From NCBI GenBank assembly GCA_958450325.1, contig OY288243.1, positions 24,458,844 through 24,522,843 on the forward strand: DNA of 64,000 bases. The letters run 5' to 3'. Shown here piece by piece: positions 49,815-62,582 of this stretch (its first letter is position 1; every line of letters begins with the position of its first letter). A program made the position numbers and the translations under genes. The notes below the pieces were generated by a model, which saw only the letters and a list, made by a program, of their open reading frames with translations, had not been told where the DNA came from and did no database searches. This stretch comes from Agrostemma githago (Eukaryota; Streptophyta; Magnoliopsida; Caryophyllales; Caryophyllaceae).

Positions 49815-52800
49815 AAAGATTCGTCCCAAATAGTAGTCTAGAGATAGTCAGATATTATCTCGAAGAAAGTCCACGGACAAAGATCCGTCCCAAAGAGTGA
49901 TCCAGAGATAGTCTAAAACTTTTTCGAAAAAAGTCCACAGAGAAAGATCCGTCCCAAAGAGTAGTCCAGAGATAGTCGAAAACTATTTCGAAGAAAGTCC
50001 AAGGACAAAGATCCGTCCCAAAGAGTAGTCCAGTGATTGTCAGAAACTATCTCGAAGAACTTCAAGGGACAAAGATCCGACCCAAAGAGTAGTCCGAAGA
50101 TAGTCAGAAACTATCTCAAAGAAAGTCCAAGGACAAAGATCGTAGTCGGAAACTATCTCGAAGAAAGTCCAAGGACAAAGATCCTACCAAAAAGAGTAGT
50201 CCAGAGATAGTCGGAAACTATCTCGAAGAACGTCCAGGGACAAAGATCTGTCCCAAAGAGTAGTCCGAAGATAGTCAGAAACTATCTCGAAGAAAGTCCA
50301 GGGACAAAGATCCGTACCAAAGACTAGTCCAGAGATAGTCGAAAACTATCTCGAAGAAAGTCCAGGGACAAAGATCCGTCCCAAAGATCCGTCCTGGAAA
50401 TGTCAGAAACTATCTCGAAGAAATTAAAGGGACAAAGATCCGTCACAAAGAGTAGTCCGAAGATAGTCAAAAACTATCTCGAAGAAAGTCCAAGGACAAA
50501 GATCGTAGTCAGAAACTATCTCGAAGAAAGTCCACGGACAAAGATCCTACCCAAAGAGTAGTCCAGACATAGTCAGAAACTATCTCGAAGAAAGTCCAGA
50601 GACAAAGATCCGTCCCATAGAGTAGTCCGGAGATAGTCAGAAACTATCTCGAAGAAAGTCCAGGGAAAAGATCCGTCCCAAAGAGTAGTCCAGAGATTGT
50701 CAGAAACTATCTCGAAGAAAGTCAAGGGACAAACATCCTTCCCAAAGAGTAGTCCGGAGATGGTAAGAAACTATCTCGAAGAAAGTCTAGGGACAATGAT
50801 TCGTCCCAAATAGTAGTCCAGAGATAGTTAGATATTATCTCGAAGAAAGTCCACGGACAAAGATCCGTCCCAAAGAGTGGTCCAGAGATAGTCTAAAACT
50901 ATTTCGAAGAAAGTCCACGGAGAAAGATCCGTCCCAAAGAGTAGTCCAGAGATAGTCGAAAACTATTTCGAAGAAAGTCCAGGGACAAAGATCCGTCCCA
51001 AAGTGTAGTCCAGTGATTGTCAGAAGCTATCTCGAAGAACTTCAAGGGACAAAGATCCGTCACAAAGAGTAGTCCGAAGATAGTCTGAAACTATCTCAAA
51101 GAAAGTCCAGGGACAAAGATCCGTCCCAAAGAGTGGTCCAGAGATAGTCTAAAACTATTTCGAAAAAAGTCCACGGAGAAAGATCCGTCCCAAAGAGTAG
51201 TCCAGAGATAGTCGAAACTATTTCTAAGAAAGTCCAGGGACAAAGATCCGTCCCAGAGAGTAGTCCAGTGATTGTTAGAAATTATCTCGAAGAACTTCAA
51301 AAGACAAAGATCCGTCCCAAAGAGTAGTCCGAAGATAGTCAGAAACTATCTCGAAGAAAGTCCAAGGACAAAGATCGTAGTCAGAAATTATCTCGAAGAA
51401 AGTCCACGGACAAAGATCCTACCCAAATAGTAGTCCAGACATAGTCAGAAACTATCTCGAAGAAAGTCCAGGGACAAAGATCAATCCCATAGAGTAGTCC
51501 GGAGATAGTCAGAAACTATCTCGAAGAAAGTCCGGGGACAAAGATCCGTACCAAAGACTAGTCCAGAGATAATAGAAAACTATCTCGAAGAAAGTTCAGG
51601 GACAAAGATTCGTCCCCAAGAGTAGTCCAGTAAATGTCAGAAACTATCTCGAAGAAGTTAAAGGGACAAAGATCCGTCACAAAGAGTAGTTCGAAGATAG
51701 TTAGAAACTATCTCGAAGAAAGTCCAGGGAAAAGATCCGTCCCAAAGAGTAGTCCAGAGATTGTCAGAAACTATCTCGAAGAAAGTCAAGGGACAAAGAT
51801 CCTTCCCAAAGAGTAGTCCGGAGATGGTAAGAAACTATCTCGAAGAAAGTCCAAGGACAATTATTCGTCCCAAATAGTAGTCCAGAGATAGTCAGATATT
51901 ATCTCGAAGAAATTAAAGGGACAAAGATCCGTCACAAAGAGTAGTTCGAAGATAGTTAGAAACTATCTCGAAGAAAGTCCAGGGAAAAGATTCGTCCCAA
52001 ATAGTAGTCTAGAGATAGTCAGATATTATCTCGAAGAAAGTCCACGGACAAAGATCCGTCCCAAAGAGTGATCCAGAGATAGTCTAAAACTTTTTCGAAA
52101 AAAGTCCACGGAGAAAGATCCGTCCCAAAGAGTAGTCCAGAGATAGTCGAAAACTATTTCGAAGAAAGTCCAAGGACAAAGATCCGTCCCAAAGAGTAGT
52201 CCAGTGATTGTCAGAAACTATCTCGAAGAACTTCAAGGGACAAAGATCCGACCCAAAGAGTAGTCCGAAGATAGTCAGAAACTATCTCGAAGAAAGTCCA
52301 AGGACAAAGATCGTAGTCAGAAACTATCTCGAAGAAAGTCCACGGACAAAGATCCTACCCAAAGAGTAGTCCAGAGATAGTCGGAAACTATCTCGAAGAA
52401 CGTCCAGGGACAAAGATCTGTCCCAAAGAGTAGTCCGAAGATAGTCAGAAACTATCTCGAAGAAAGTCCAGGGACAAAGATCCGTACCAAAGACTAGTCC
52501 AGAGATAGTCGAAAACTATCTCGAAGAAAGTCCAGGGACAAAGATCCGTCCCAAAGAGTAGTCCTGGAAATGTCAGAAACTATCTCGAAGAAATTAAAGG
52601 GACAAAGATCCGTCACAAAGAGTAGTCCGAAGATAGTCAAAAACTATCTCGAAGAAAGTCCAAGGACAAAGATCGTAGTCAGAAACTATCTCGAAGAAAG
52701 TCCACGGACAAAGATCCTACCCAAAGAGTAGTCCAGACATAGTCAGAAACTATCTCGAAGAAAGTCCAGAGACAAAGATCCGTCCCATAGAGTAGTCCGG

Positions 52801-55310
52801 AGATAGTCAGAAACTATCTCGAAGAAAGTCCAGGGAAAAGATCCGTCCCAAAGAGTAGTCCAGAGATTGTCAGAAACTATCTCGAAGAAAGTCAAGGGAC
52901 AAACATCCTTCCCAAAGAGTAGTCCGGAGATGGTAAGAAACTATCTCGAAGAAAGTCTAGGGACAATGATTCGTCCCAAATAGTAGTCCAGAGATAGTTA
53001 GATATTATCTCGAAGAAAGTCCACGGACAAAGATCCGTCCCAAAGAGTGGTCCAGAGATAGTCTAAAACTATTTCGAAGAAAGTCCACGGAGAAAGATCC
53101 GTCCCAAAGAGTAGTCCAGAGATAGTCGAAAACTATTTCGAAGAAAGTCCAGGGACAAAGATCCGTCCCAAAGTGTAGTCCAGTGATTGTCAGAAGCTAT
53201 CTCGAAGAACTTCAAGGGACAAAGATCCGTCACAAAGAGTAGTCCGAAGATAGTCTGAAACTATCTCAAAGAAAGTCCAGGGACAAAGATCCGTCCCAAA
53301 GAGTGGTCCAGAGATAGTCTAAAACTATTTCGAAAAAAGTCCACGGAGAAAGATCCGTCCCAAAGAGTAGTCCAGAGATAGTCGAAACTATTTCTAAGAA
53401 AGTCCAGGGACAAAGATCCGTCCCAGAGAGTAGTCCAGTGATTGTTAGAAATTATCTCGAAGAACTTCAAAAGACAAAGATCCGTCCCAAAGAGTAGTCC
53501 GAAGATAGTCAGAAACTATCTCGAAGAAAGTCCAAGGACAAAGATCGTAGTCAGAAATTATCTCGAAGAAAGTCCACGGACAAAGATCCTACCCAAATAG
53601 TAGTCCAGACATAGTCAGAAACTATCTCGAAGAAAGTCCAGGGACAAAGATCAATCCCATAGAGTAGTCCGGAGATAGTCAGAAACTATCTCGAAGAAAG
53701 TCCGGGGACAAAGATCCGTACCAAAGACTAGTCCAGAGATAATAGAAAACTATCTCGAAGAAAGTTCAGGGACAAAGATTCGTCCCCAAGAGTAGTCCAG
53801 TAAATGTCAGAAACTATCTCGAAGAAGTTAAAGGGACAAAGATCCGTCACAAAGAGTAGTTCGAAGATAGTTAGAAACTATCTCGAAGAAAGTCCAGGGA
53901 AAAGATCCGTCCCAAAGAGTAGTCCAGAGATTGTCAGAAACTATCTCGAAGAAAGTCAAGGGACAAAGATCCTTCCCAAAGAGTAGTCCGGAGATGGTAA
54001 GAAACTATCTCGAAGAAAGTCCAAGGACAATTATTCGTCCCAAATAGTAGTCCAGAGATAGTCAGATATTATCTCGAAGAAATTAAAGGGACAAAGATCC
54101 GTCACAAAGAGTAGTTCGAAGATAGTTAGAAACTATCTCGAAGAAAGTCCAGGGAAAAGATTCGTCCCAAATAGTAGTCTAGAGATAGTCAGATATTATC
54201 TCGAAGAAAGTCCACGGACAAAGATCCGTCCCAAAGAGTGATCCAGAGATAGTCTAAAACTTTTTCGAAAAAAGTCCACGGAGAAAGATCCGTCCCAAAG
54301 AGTAGTCCAGAGATAGTCGAAAACTATTTCGAAGAAAGTCCAAGGACAAAGATCCGTCCCAAAGAGTAGTCCAGTGATTGTCAGAAACTATCTCGAAGAA
54401 CTTCAAGGGACAAAGATCCGACCCAAAGAGTAGTCCGAAGATAGTCAGAAACTATCTCGAAGAAAGTCCAAGGACAAAGATCGTAGTCAGAAACTATCTC
54501 GAAGAAAGTCCACGGACAAAGATCCTACCCAAAGAGTAGTCCAGAGATAGTCGGAAACTATCTCGAAGAACGTCCAGGGACAAAGATCTGTCCCAAAGAG
54601 TAGTCCGAAGATAGTCAGAAACTATCTCGAAGAAAGTCCAGGGACAAAGATCCGTAAAAAAGAATAGTCCAGAGATAGTCGAAAACTATCTCGAAGAAAG
54701 TCCAGGGACAAAGATCCGTCCCAAAGAGTAGTCCTGGAAATGTCAGAAACTATCTCGAAGAAATTAAAGGGACAAAGATCCGTCACAAAGAGTAGTCCGA
54801 AGATAGTCAGAAACTATCTCGAAGAAAGTCCAAGGACAAAGATCGTAGTCAGAAACTATCTCGAAGAAAGTCCACGGACAAAGATCCTACCCAAAGAGTA
54901 GTCCAGACATAGTCAGAAACTATCTCGAAGAAAGTCCAGAGACAAAGATCCGTCCCATAGAGTAGTCCGGAGATAGTCAGAAACTATCTCGAAGAAAGTC
55001 CAGGGAAAAGATCCGTCCCAAAGAGTAGTCCAGAGATTGTCAAAAACTATCTCGAAGAAAGTCAAGGGACAAACATCCTTCCCAAAGAGTAGTCCGGAGA
55101 TGGTAATAAACTATCTCGAAGAAAGACTAGGGACAATGATTCGTCCCAAATAGTAGTCCAGAGATAGTTAGATATTATCTCGAAGAAAGTCCACGGACAA
55201 AGATCCGTCCCAAAGAGTGGTCCAGAGATAGTCTAAAACTATTTCGAAGAAAGTCCACGGAGAAAGATCCGTCCCAAAGAGTAGTCCAGAGATAGTCGAA
55301 AACTATTTCG
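49815..55310. repeat. 2,170-bp HOR, about 2.5 copies
   Basis: Units start at about 49815, 51986 and 54156, each in GATTCGTCCCAAATAGTAGTCTAG. Order is H-W-X-Y-Z-T-I-Z2-C-D'-E'-T-A-B-F-G-H-W-X-Y''-E'-W-X(63)-Y-Z-T-A-B-C-D-E-F-G-hybrid-E. Unit 1 is one base longer because of CCTACCAAAAAG near 50186. Unit 3 follows the pattern until X near 55310, then turns to Y-Z instead of Y''-E'. Confidence 0.8.
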
Positions 55311-56213
55311 AAGAAAGTCCAAGGACAAAGATCCGTCCCAAAGAGTAGTCCAGTGATTGTCAGAAACTATCTCGAAGAACTTCAAGGGACAAAGATCCGA
55401 CCCAAAGAGTAGTCCGAAGATAGTCAGAAACTATCTCGAAGAAAGTCCAAGGACAAAGATCGTAGTCGGAAACTATCTCGAAGAAAGTCCAAGGACAAAG
55501 ATCCTACCCAAAGAGTAGTCCAGAGATAGTCGGAAACTATCTCGAAGAACGTCCAGGGACAAAGATCTGTCCCAAAGAGTAGTCCGAAGATAGTCAGAAA
55601 CTATCTCGAAGAAAGTCCAGGGACAAAGATCCGTACCAAAGACTAGTCCAGAGATAGTCGAAAACTATCTCGAAGAAAGTCCAGGGACAAAGATCCGTCC
55701 CAAAGAGTAGTCCTGGAAATGTCAGAAACTATCTCGAAGAAATTAAAGGGACAAAGATCCGTCACAAAGAGTAGTCCGAAGATAGTCAAAAACTATCTCG
55801 AAGAAAGTCCAAGGACAAAGATCGTAGTCAGAAACTATCTCGAAGAAAGTCCACGGACAAAGATCCTACCCAAAGAGTAGTCCAGACATAGTCAGAAACT
55901 ATCTCGAAGAAAGTCCAGAGACAAAGATCCGTCCCATAGAGTAGTCCGGAGATAGTCAGAAACTATCTCGAAGAAAGTCCAGGGAAAAGATCCGTCCCAA
56001 AGAGTAGTCCAGAGATTGTCAGAAACTATCTCGAAGAAAGTCAAGGGACAAACATCCTTCCCAAAGAGTAGTCCGGAGATGGTAAGAAACTATCTCGAAG
56101 AAAGTCTAGGGACAATGATTCGTCCCAAATAGTAGTCCAGAGATAGTTAGATATTATCTCGAAGAAAGTCCACGGACAAAGATCCGTCCCAAAGAGTGGT
56201 CCAGAGATAGTCT
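54320..56213. repeat. 1,894-bp tandem segmental duplication, copy 1
   Basis: About 31 monomers with four T and two F (31 x 64 minus 90). It overlaps the third 2,170-bp unit. Shared private marks with copy 2 are GTAAAAAAGAATAG, GATTGTCAAAAAC in F, GGTAATAAAC in G and AAAGACTAGGG. The junction is AAAACTATTTCGAAG, common to W and X, so copy 2 begins with a W/X fusion and lacks a separate X. Confidence 0.85.
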
Positions 56214-58107
56214 AAAACTATTTCGAAGAAAGTCCAAGGACAAAGATCCGTCCCAAAGAGTAGTCCAGTGATTGTCAGAAACTATCTCGAAGAACTTCAA
56301 GGGACAAAGATCCGACCCAAAGAGTAGTCCGAAGATAGTCAGAAACTATCTCGAAGAAAGTCCAAGGACAAAGATCGTAGTCAGAAACTATCTCGAAGAA
56401 AGTCCACGGACAAAGATCCTACCCAAAGAGTAGTCCAGAGATAGTCGGAAACTATCTCGAAGAACGTCCAGGGACAAAGATCTGTCCCAAAGAGTAGTCC
56501 GAAGATAGTCAGAAACTATCTCGAAGAAAGTCCAGGGACAAAGATCCGTAAAAAAGAATAGTCCAGAGATAGTCGAAAACTATCTCGAAGAAAGTCCAGG
56601 GACAAAGATCCGTCCCAAAGAGTAGTCCTGGAAATGTCAGAAACTATCTCGAAGAAATTAAAGGGACAAAGATCCGTCACAAAGAGTAGTCCGAAGATAG
56701 TCAGAAACTATCTCGAAGAAAGTCCAAGGACAAAGATCGTAGTCAGAAACTATCTCGAAGAAAGTCCACGGACAAAGATCCTACCCAAAGAGTAGTCCAG
56801 ACATAGTCAGAAACTATCTCGAAGAAAGTCCAGAGACAAAGATCCGTCCCATAGAGTAGTCCGGAGATAGTCAGAAACTATCTCGAAGAAAGTCCAGGGA
56901 AAAGATCCGTCCCAAAGAGTAGTCCAGAGATTGTCAAAAACTATCTCGAAGAAAGTCAAGGGACAAACATCCTTCCCAAAGAGTAGTCCGGAGATGGTAA
57001 TAAACTATCTCGAAGAAAGACTAGGGACAATGATTCGTCCCAAATAGTAGTCCAGAGATAGTTAGATATTATCTCGAAGAAAGTCCACGGACAAAGATCC
57101 GTCCCAAAGAGTGGTCCAGAGATAGTCTAAAACTATTTCGAAGAAAGTCCACGGAGAAAGATCCGTCCCAAAGAGTAGTCCAGAGATAGTCGAAAACTAT
57201 TTCGAAGAAAGTCCAAGGACAAAGATCCGTCCCAAAGAGTAGTCCAGTGATTGTCAGAAACTATCTCGAAGAACTTCAAGGGACAAAGATCCGACCCAAA
57301 GAGTAGTCCGAAGATAGTCAGAAACTATCTCGAAGAAAGTCCAAGGACAAAGATCGTAGTCGGAAACTATCTCGAAGAAAGTCCAAGGACAAAGATCCTA
57401 CCCAAAGAGTAGTCCAGAGATAGTCGGAAACTATCTCGAAGAACGTCCAGGGACAAAGATCTGTCCCAAAGAGTAGTCCGAAGATAGTCAGAAACTATCT
57501 CGAAGAAAGTCCAGGGACAAAGATCCGTACCAAAGACTAGTCCAGAGATAGTCGAAAACTATCTCGAAGAAAGTCCAGGGACAAAGATCCGTCCCAAAGA
57601 GTAGTCCTGGAAATGTCAGAAACTATCTCGAAGAAATTAAAGGGACAAAGATCCGTCACAAAGAGTAGTCCGAAGATAGTCAAAAACTATCTCGAAGAAA
57701 GTCCAAGGACAAAGATCGTAGTCAGAAACTATCTCGAAGAAAGTCCACGGACAAAGATCCTACCCAAAGAGTAGTCCAGACATAGTCAGAAACTATCTCG
57801 AAGAAAGTCCAGAGACAAAGATCCGTCCCATAGAGTAGTCCGGAGATAGTCAGAAACTATCTCGAAGAAAGTCCAGGGAAAAGATCCGTCCCAAAGAGTA
57901 GTCCAGAGATTGTCAGAAACTATCTCGAAGAAAGTCAAGGGACAAACATCCTTCCCAAAGAGTAGTCCGGAGATGGTAAGAAACTATCTCGAAGAAAGTC
58001 TAGGGACAATGATTCGTCCCAAATAGTAGTCCAGAGATAGTTAGATATTATCTCGAAGAAAGTCCACGGACAAAGATCCGTCCCAAAGAGTGGTCCAGAG
58101 ATAGTCT
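56214..58107. repeat. 1,894-bp tandem segmental duplication, copy 2
   Basis: Every private mark listed for copy 1 is found again at +1,894; I saw no difference. After its end the array continues W-X-Y''-E'. This is a second very recent event beside the 2,043-bp pair. Confidence 0.85.
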
Positions 58108-60826
58108 AAAACTATTTCGAAGAAAGTCCACGGAGAAAGATCCGTCCCAAAGAGTAGTCCAGAGATAGTCGAAAACTATTTCGAAGAAAGTCCAGGGACA
58201 AAGATCCGTCCCAAAGTGTAGTCCAGTGATTGTCAGAAGCTATCTCGAAGAACTTCAAGGGACAAAGATCCGTCACAAAGAGTAGTCCGAAGATAGTCAG
58301 AAACTATCTCAAAGAAAGTCCACGGAGAAAGATCCGTCCCAAAGAGTAGTCCAGAGATAGTCGAAACTATTTCTAAGAAAGTCCAGGGACAAAGATCCGT
58401 CCCAGAGAGTAGTCCAGTGATTGTCAGAAATTATCTCGAAGAACTTCAAAAGACAAAGATCCGTCCCAAAGAGTAGTCCGAAGATAGTCAGAAACTATCT
58501 CGAAGAAAGTCCAAGGACAAAGATCGTAGTCAGAAATTATCTCGAAGAAATTCCACGGACAAAGATCCTACCCAAATAGTAGTCCAGACATAGTCAGAAA
58601 CTATCTCGAAGAAAGTCCAGGGACAAAGATCAATCCCATAGAGTAGTCCGGAGATAGTCAGAAACTATCTCGAAGAAAGTCCGGGGACAAAGATCCGTAC
58701 CAAAGACTAGTCCAGAGATAATAGAAAACTATCTCGAAGAAAGTTCAGGGACAAAGATTCGTCCCCAAGAGTAGTCCAGTAAATGTCAGAAACTATCTCG
58801 AAGAAGTTAAAGGGACAAAGATCCGTCACAAAGAGTAGTTCGAAGATAGTTAGAAACTATCTCGAAGAAAGTCCAGGGAAAAGATCCGTCCCAAAGAGTA
58901 GTCCAGAGATTGTCAGAAACTATCTCGAAGAAAGTCAAGGGACAAAGATCCTTCCCAAAGAGTAGTCCGGAGATGGTAAGAAACTATCTCGAAGAAAGTC
59001 CAAGGACAATTATTCGTCCCAAATAGTAGTCCAGAGATAGTCAGATATTATCTCGAAGAAATTAAAGGGACAAAGATCCGTCACAAAGAGTAGTTCGAAG
59101 ATAGTTAGAAACTATCTCGAAGAAAGTCCAGGGAAAAGATTCGTCCCAAATAGTAGTCTAGAGATAGTCAGATATTATCTCGAAGAAAGTCCACGGACAA
59201 AGATCCGTCCCAAAGAGTGATCCAGAGATAGTCTAAAACTTTTTCGAAAAAAGTCCACGGAGAAAGATCCGTCCCAAAGAGTAGTCCAGAGATAGTCGAA
59301 AACTATTTCGAAGAAAGTCCAAGGACAAAGATCCGTCCCAAAGAGTAGTCCAGTGATTGTCAGAAACTATCTCGAAGAACTTCAAGGGACAAAGATCCGA
59401 CCCAAAGAGTAGTCCGAAGATAGTCAGAAACTATCTCGAAGAAAGTCCAAGGACAAAGATCGTAGTCAGAAACTATCTCGAAGAAAGTCCACGGACAATG
59501 ATCCTACCCAAAGAGTAGTCCAGAGATAGTCGGAAACTATCTCGAAGAATGTCCAGGGACAAAGATCTGTCCCAAAGAGTAGTCCGAAGATAGTCAGAAA
59601 CTATCTCGAAGAAAGTCCAGGGACAAAGATCCGTAAAAAAGAATAGTCCAGAGATAGTCGAAAACTATCTCGAAGAAAGTCCAGGGACAAAGATCCGTCC
59701 CAAAGAGTAGTCCTGGAAATGTCAGAAACTATCTCGAAGAAATTAAAGGGACAAAGATCCGTCACAAAGAGTAGTCCGAAGATAGTCAGAAACTATCTCG
59801 AAGAAAGTCCAAGGACAAAGATCGTAGTCAGAAACTATCTCGAAGAAAGTCCACGGACAAAGATCCTACCCAAAGAGTAGTCCAGACATAGTCAGAAACT
59901 ATCTCGAAGAAAGTCCAGAGACAAAGATCCGTCCCATAGAGTAGTCCGGAGATAGTCAGAAACTATCTCGAAGAAAGTCCAGGGAAAAGATCCGTCCCAA
60001 AGAGTAGTCCAGAGATTGTCAGAAACTATCTCGAAGAAAGTCAAGGGACAAACATCCTTCCCAAAGAGTAGTCCGGAGATGGTAATAAACTATCTCGAAG
60101 AAAGACTAGGGACAATGATTCGTCCCAAATAGTAATCCAGAGATAGTTAGATATTATCTCGAAGAAAGTCCACGGACAAAGATCCGTCCCAAAGAGTGGT
60201 CCAGAGATAGTCTAAAACTATTTCGAAGAAAGTCCACGGAGAAAGATCCGTCCCAAAGAGTAGTCCAGAGATAGTCGAAAACTATTTCGAAGAAAGTCCA
60301 GGGACAAAGATCCGTCCCAAAGTGTAGTCCAGTGATTGTCAGAAGCTATCTCTAAGAACTTCAAGGGACAAAGATCCGTCACAAAGAGTAGTCCGAAGAT
60401 AGTCAGAAACTATCTCAAAGAAAGTCCAGGGACAAAGATCCGTCCCAAAGAGTGGTCCAGAGATAGTCTAAAACTATTTCGAAAAAAGTCCACGAAGAAA
60501 GATCCGTCCCAAAGAGTAATCCAGAGATAGTCGAAACTATTTCGAAGAAAGTCCAGGGACAAAGATCCGTCCCAGAGAGTAGTCCAGTGATTGTCAGAAA
60601 TTATCTCGAAGAACTTCAAGGGACAAAGATCCGTCCCAAAGAGTAGTCCGAAGATAGTCAGAAACTATCTCGAAGAAAGTCCAAGGACAAAGATCGTAGT
60701 CAGAAATTATCTCGAAGAAAGGCCACGGACAAAGATTCTACCCAAATAGTAGTCCAGACATAGTCAGAAACTATCTCGAAGAAAGTCCAGGGACAAAGAT
60801 CAATCCCATAGAGTAGTCCGGAGATA
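58108..60826. repeat. HOR segment related to 53.1-55.3 kb
   Basis: D and the changed C (GTAAAAAAGAATAG) lie 4,979 bp downstream of their counterparts at 53.8 and 54.65 kb. One W is missing after E' near 58318, where ACTATCTCAAAGAAAGTCCACGGAG passes directly to X. The later W-X-Y part (60.2-60.6 kb) has X with GTCCACGAAGAAAG and GAGTAATCC. Confidence 0.75.
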
Positions 60827-61082
60827 GTCAGAAACTATCTCGAAGAAAGTCCGGGGACAAAGATCCGTACCAAAGACTAGTCCAGAGATAGTCGAAAACT
60901 ATCTCGAAGAAAGTTCAGGGACAAAGATTCGTCCCCAAGAGTAGTCCAGTAAATGTCAGAAACTATCTCGAAGAAAGTCCGGGGACAAAGATCCGTACCA
61001 AAGACTAGTCCAGAGATAGTCGAAAACTATCTCGAAGAAAGTTCAGGGACAAAGATTCGTCCCCAAGAGTAGTCCAGTAAAT
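60827..61082. repeat. 128-bp dimer (C-D) tandem duplication
   Basis: The C-D pair, marked by GTCCGGGGACAAAG and GATTCGTCCCCAAGAG, occurs twice, 128 bp apart (CCGGGG at 60851 and 60979). The exchange lies in GTCAGAAACTATCTCGAAG, shared by B and D. It is the smallest clean duplication in the window. Confidence 0.9.
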
Positions 61083-62582
61083 GTCAGAAACTATCTCGAA
61101 GAAATTAAAGGGACAAAGATCCGTCACAAAGAGTAGTTCGAAGATAGTTAGAAACTATCTCGAAGAAAGTCCAGGGAAAAGATCCGTCCCAGAGAGTAGT
61201 CCAGAGATTGTCAGAAACTATCTCGAAGAAAGTCAAGGGACAAAGATCCTTCCCAAAGAGTAGTCCGGAGATGGTAAGAAACTATCTCGAAGAAAGTCCA
61301 AGGACAATTATTCGTCCCAAATAGTAGTCCAGAGATAGTCAGATATTATCTCGAAGAAAGTCCACGGACAAAGATCCGTCCCAAAGAGTGGTCCAGAGAT
61401 AGTCTAAAACTATTTCGAAGAAAGTCCACGGAGAAAGATCCGTCCAAAAGAGTAGTCCAGAGATAGTCAGAAACTATTTCGAAGAAAGTCCAGGAACAAA
61501 GATCCGTCCCAAAGAGTAGTCCAATGATTCTCAGAAACTATCTCAAAGAACTTCAAGGGACAAAGATCCGTCACAAAGAGTAGTCCGAAGATAGTCAGAA
61601 ACTATTTCGAAGAAAGTCCAGGGACAAAGATCCGTACCAAAGAGTAGTCCAGAGATAGTCGAAAACTATCTCGAAGAAAGTCCAGGGACAAAGATCCGTC
61701 CCAAAGAGTAGTCCAGTAAATGTCAGAAACTATCTCGAAGAAATTAAAGGGACAAAGATCCGTCACAAAGAGTAGTTCGAAGATAGTCAGAAACTATCTC
61801 GAAGAAAGTCCAGGGAAAAGATCCGTCCCAAAGAGTACTCCAGAGATTGTCAGAAACTATCTCGAAGAAAGTCAAGGGACAAAGATCCTTCCCAAAGAGT
61901 AGTCCGGATATGGTAAGAAACTATCTTGAAGAAAGTCCAGGGACAAAGATTCGTCCCAAATAGTAGTCCAAAGATTGTCAGATATTATCTCGAAGAAAGT
62001 CCACGGACAAAGATGCGTCCCAAAGAGTGGTCCGGAGATTGTCTAAAACTATTTCGAAAATAGTCCACGGAGAAAGATCTGTCCTAAAGCGTAGTCCAGA
62101 GATAGTCGAAAACTATTTCGAAGAAAGTCTAGGGACAAAGATCCGTCCCAAAGAGTAGTCCAGTGATTGTCAGAAACTATCTCGAAGAACTTCAAGGGAC
62201 AAAGATCCGTCACAAAGAGTAGTCCGAAGATAGACAGAAACTATCTCGAAGAAAGTCCAGGGACAAAGATCCGTACCAAAGAGTAGTCCAGAGATAGTCG
62301 AAAACTATCTCGAAGAAAGTCCAGGGACAAAGATCCATCCCAAAGTGTAGTCCAGTAAATGTCAGAAACTATCTCGAAGAAATTAAAGGGACAAAGATCC
62401 GTCACAAAGAGTAGTTCGAAGATAGTCAGAAACTATCTCGAAGAAAGTCCAGGGAAAAGATCCGTCCCAAAGAGTACTCCAGAGATTGTCAGAAACTATC
62501 TCGAAGAAAGTCAAGGGACAAAGATCCTTCCCAAAGAGTAGTCCGGAGATGGTAAGAAACTATCTTGAAGAAAGTCCAGGGA
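61050..62582. repeat. 639-bp 10-mer HOR, about 2.4 units
   Basis: D monomers at about 61050, 61689 and 62328, spaced 639 bp, with order D-E-F-G-H-W-X-Y-E'-C. Unit 2 carries GATGCGTCCC in W and GTCCTAAAGCGTAG in X, the same marks as at 24, 31 and 34 kb. Unit 1 lacks them and resembles 2.5-3.1 kb. The third unit stops at G and passes to Y. Confidence 0.85.
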
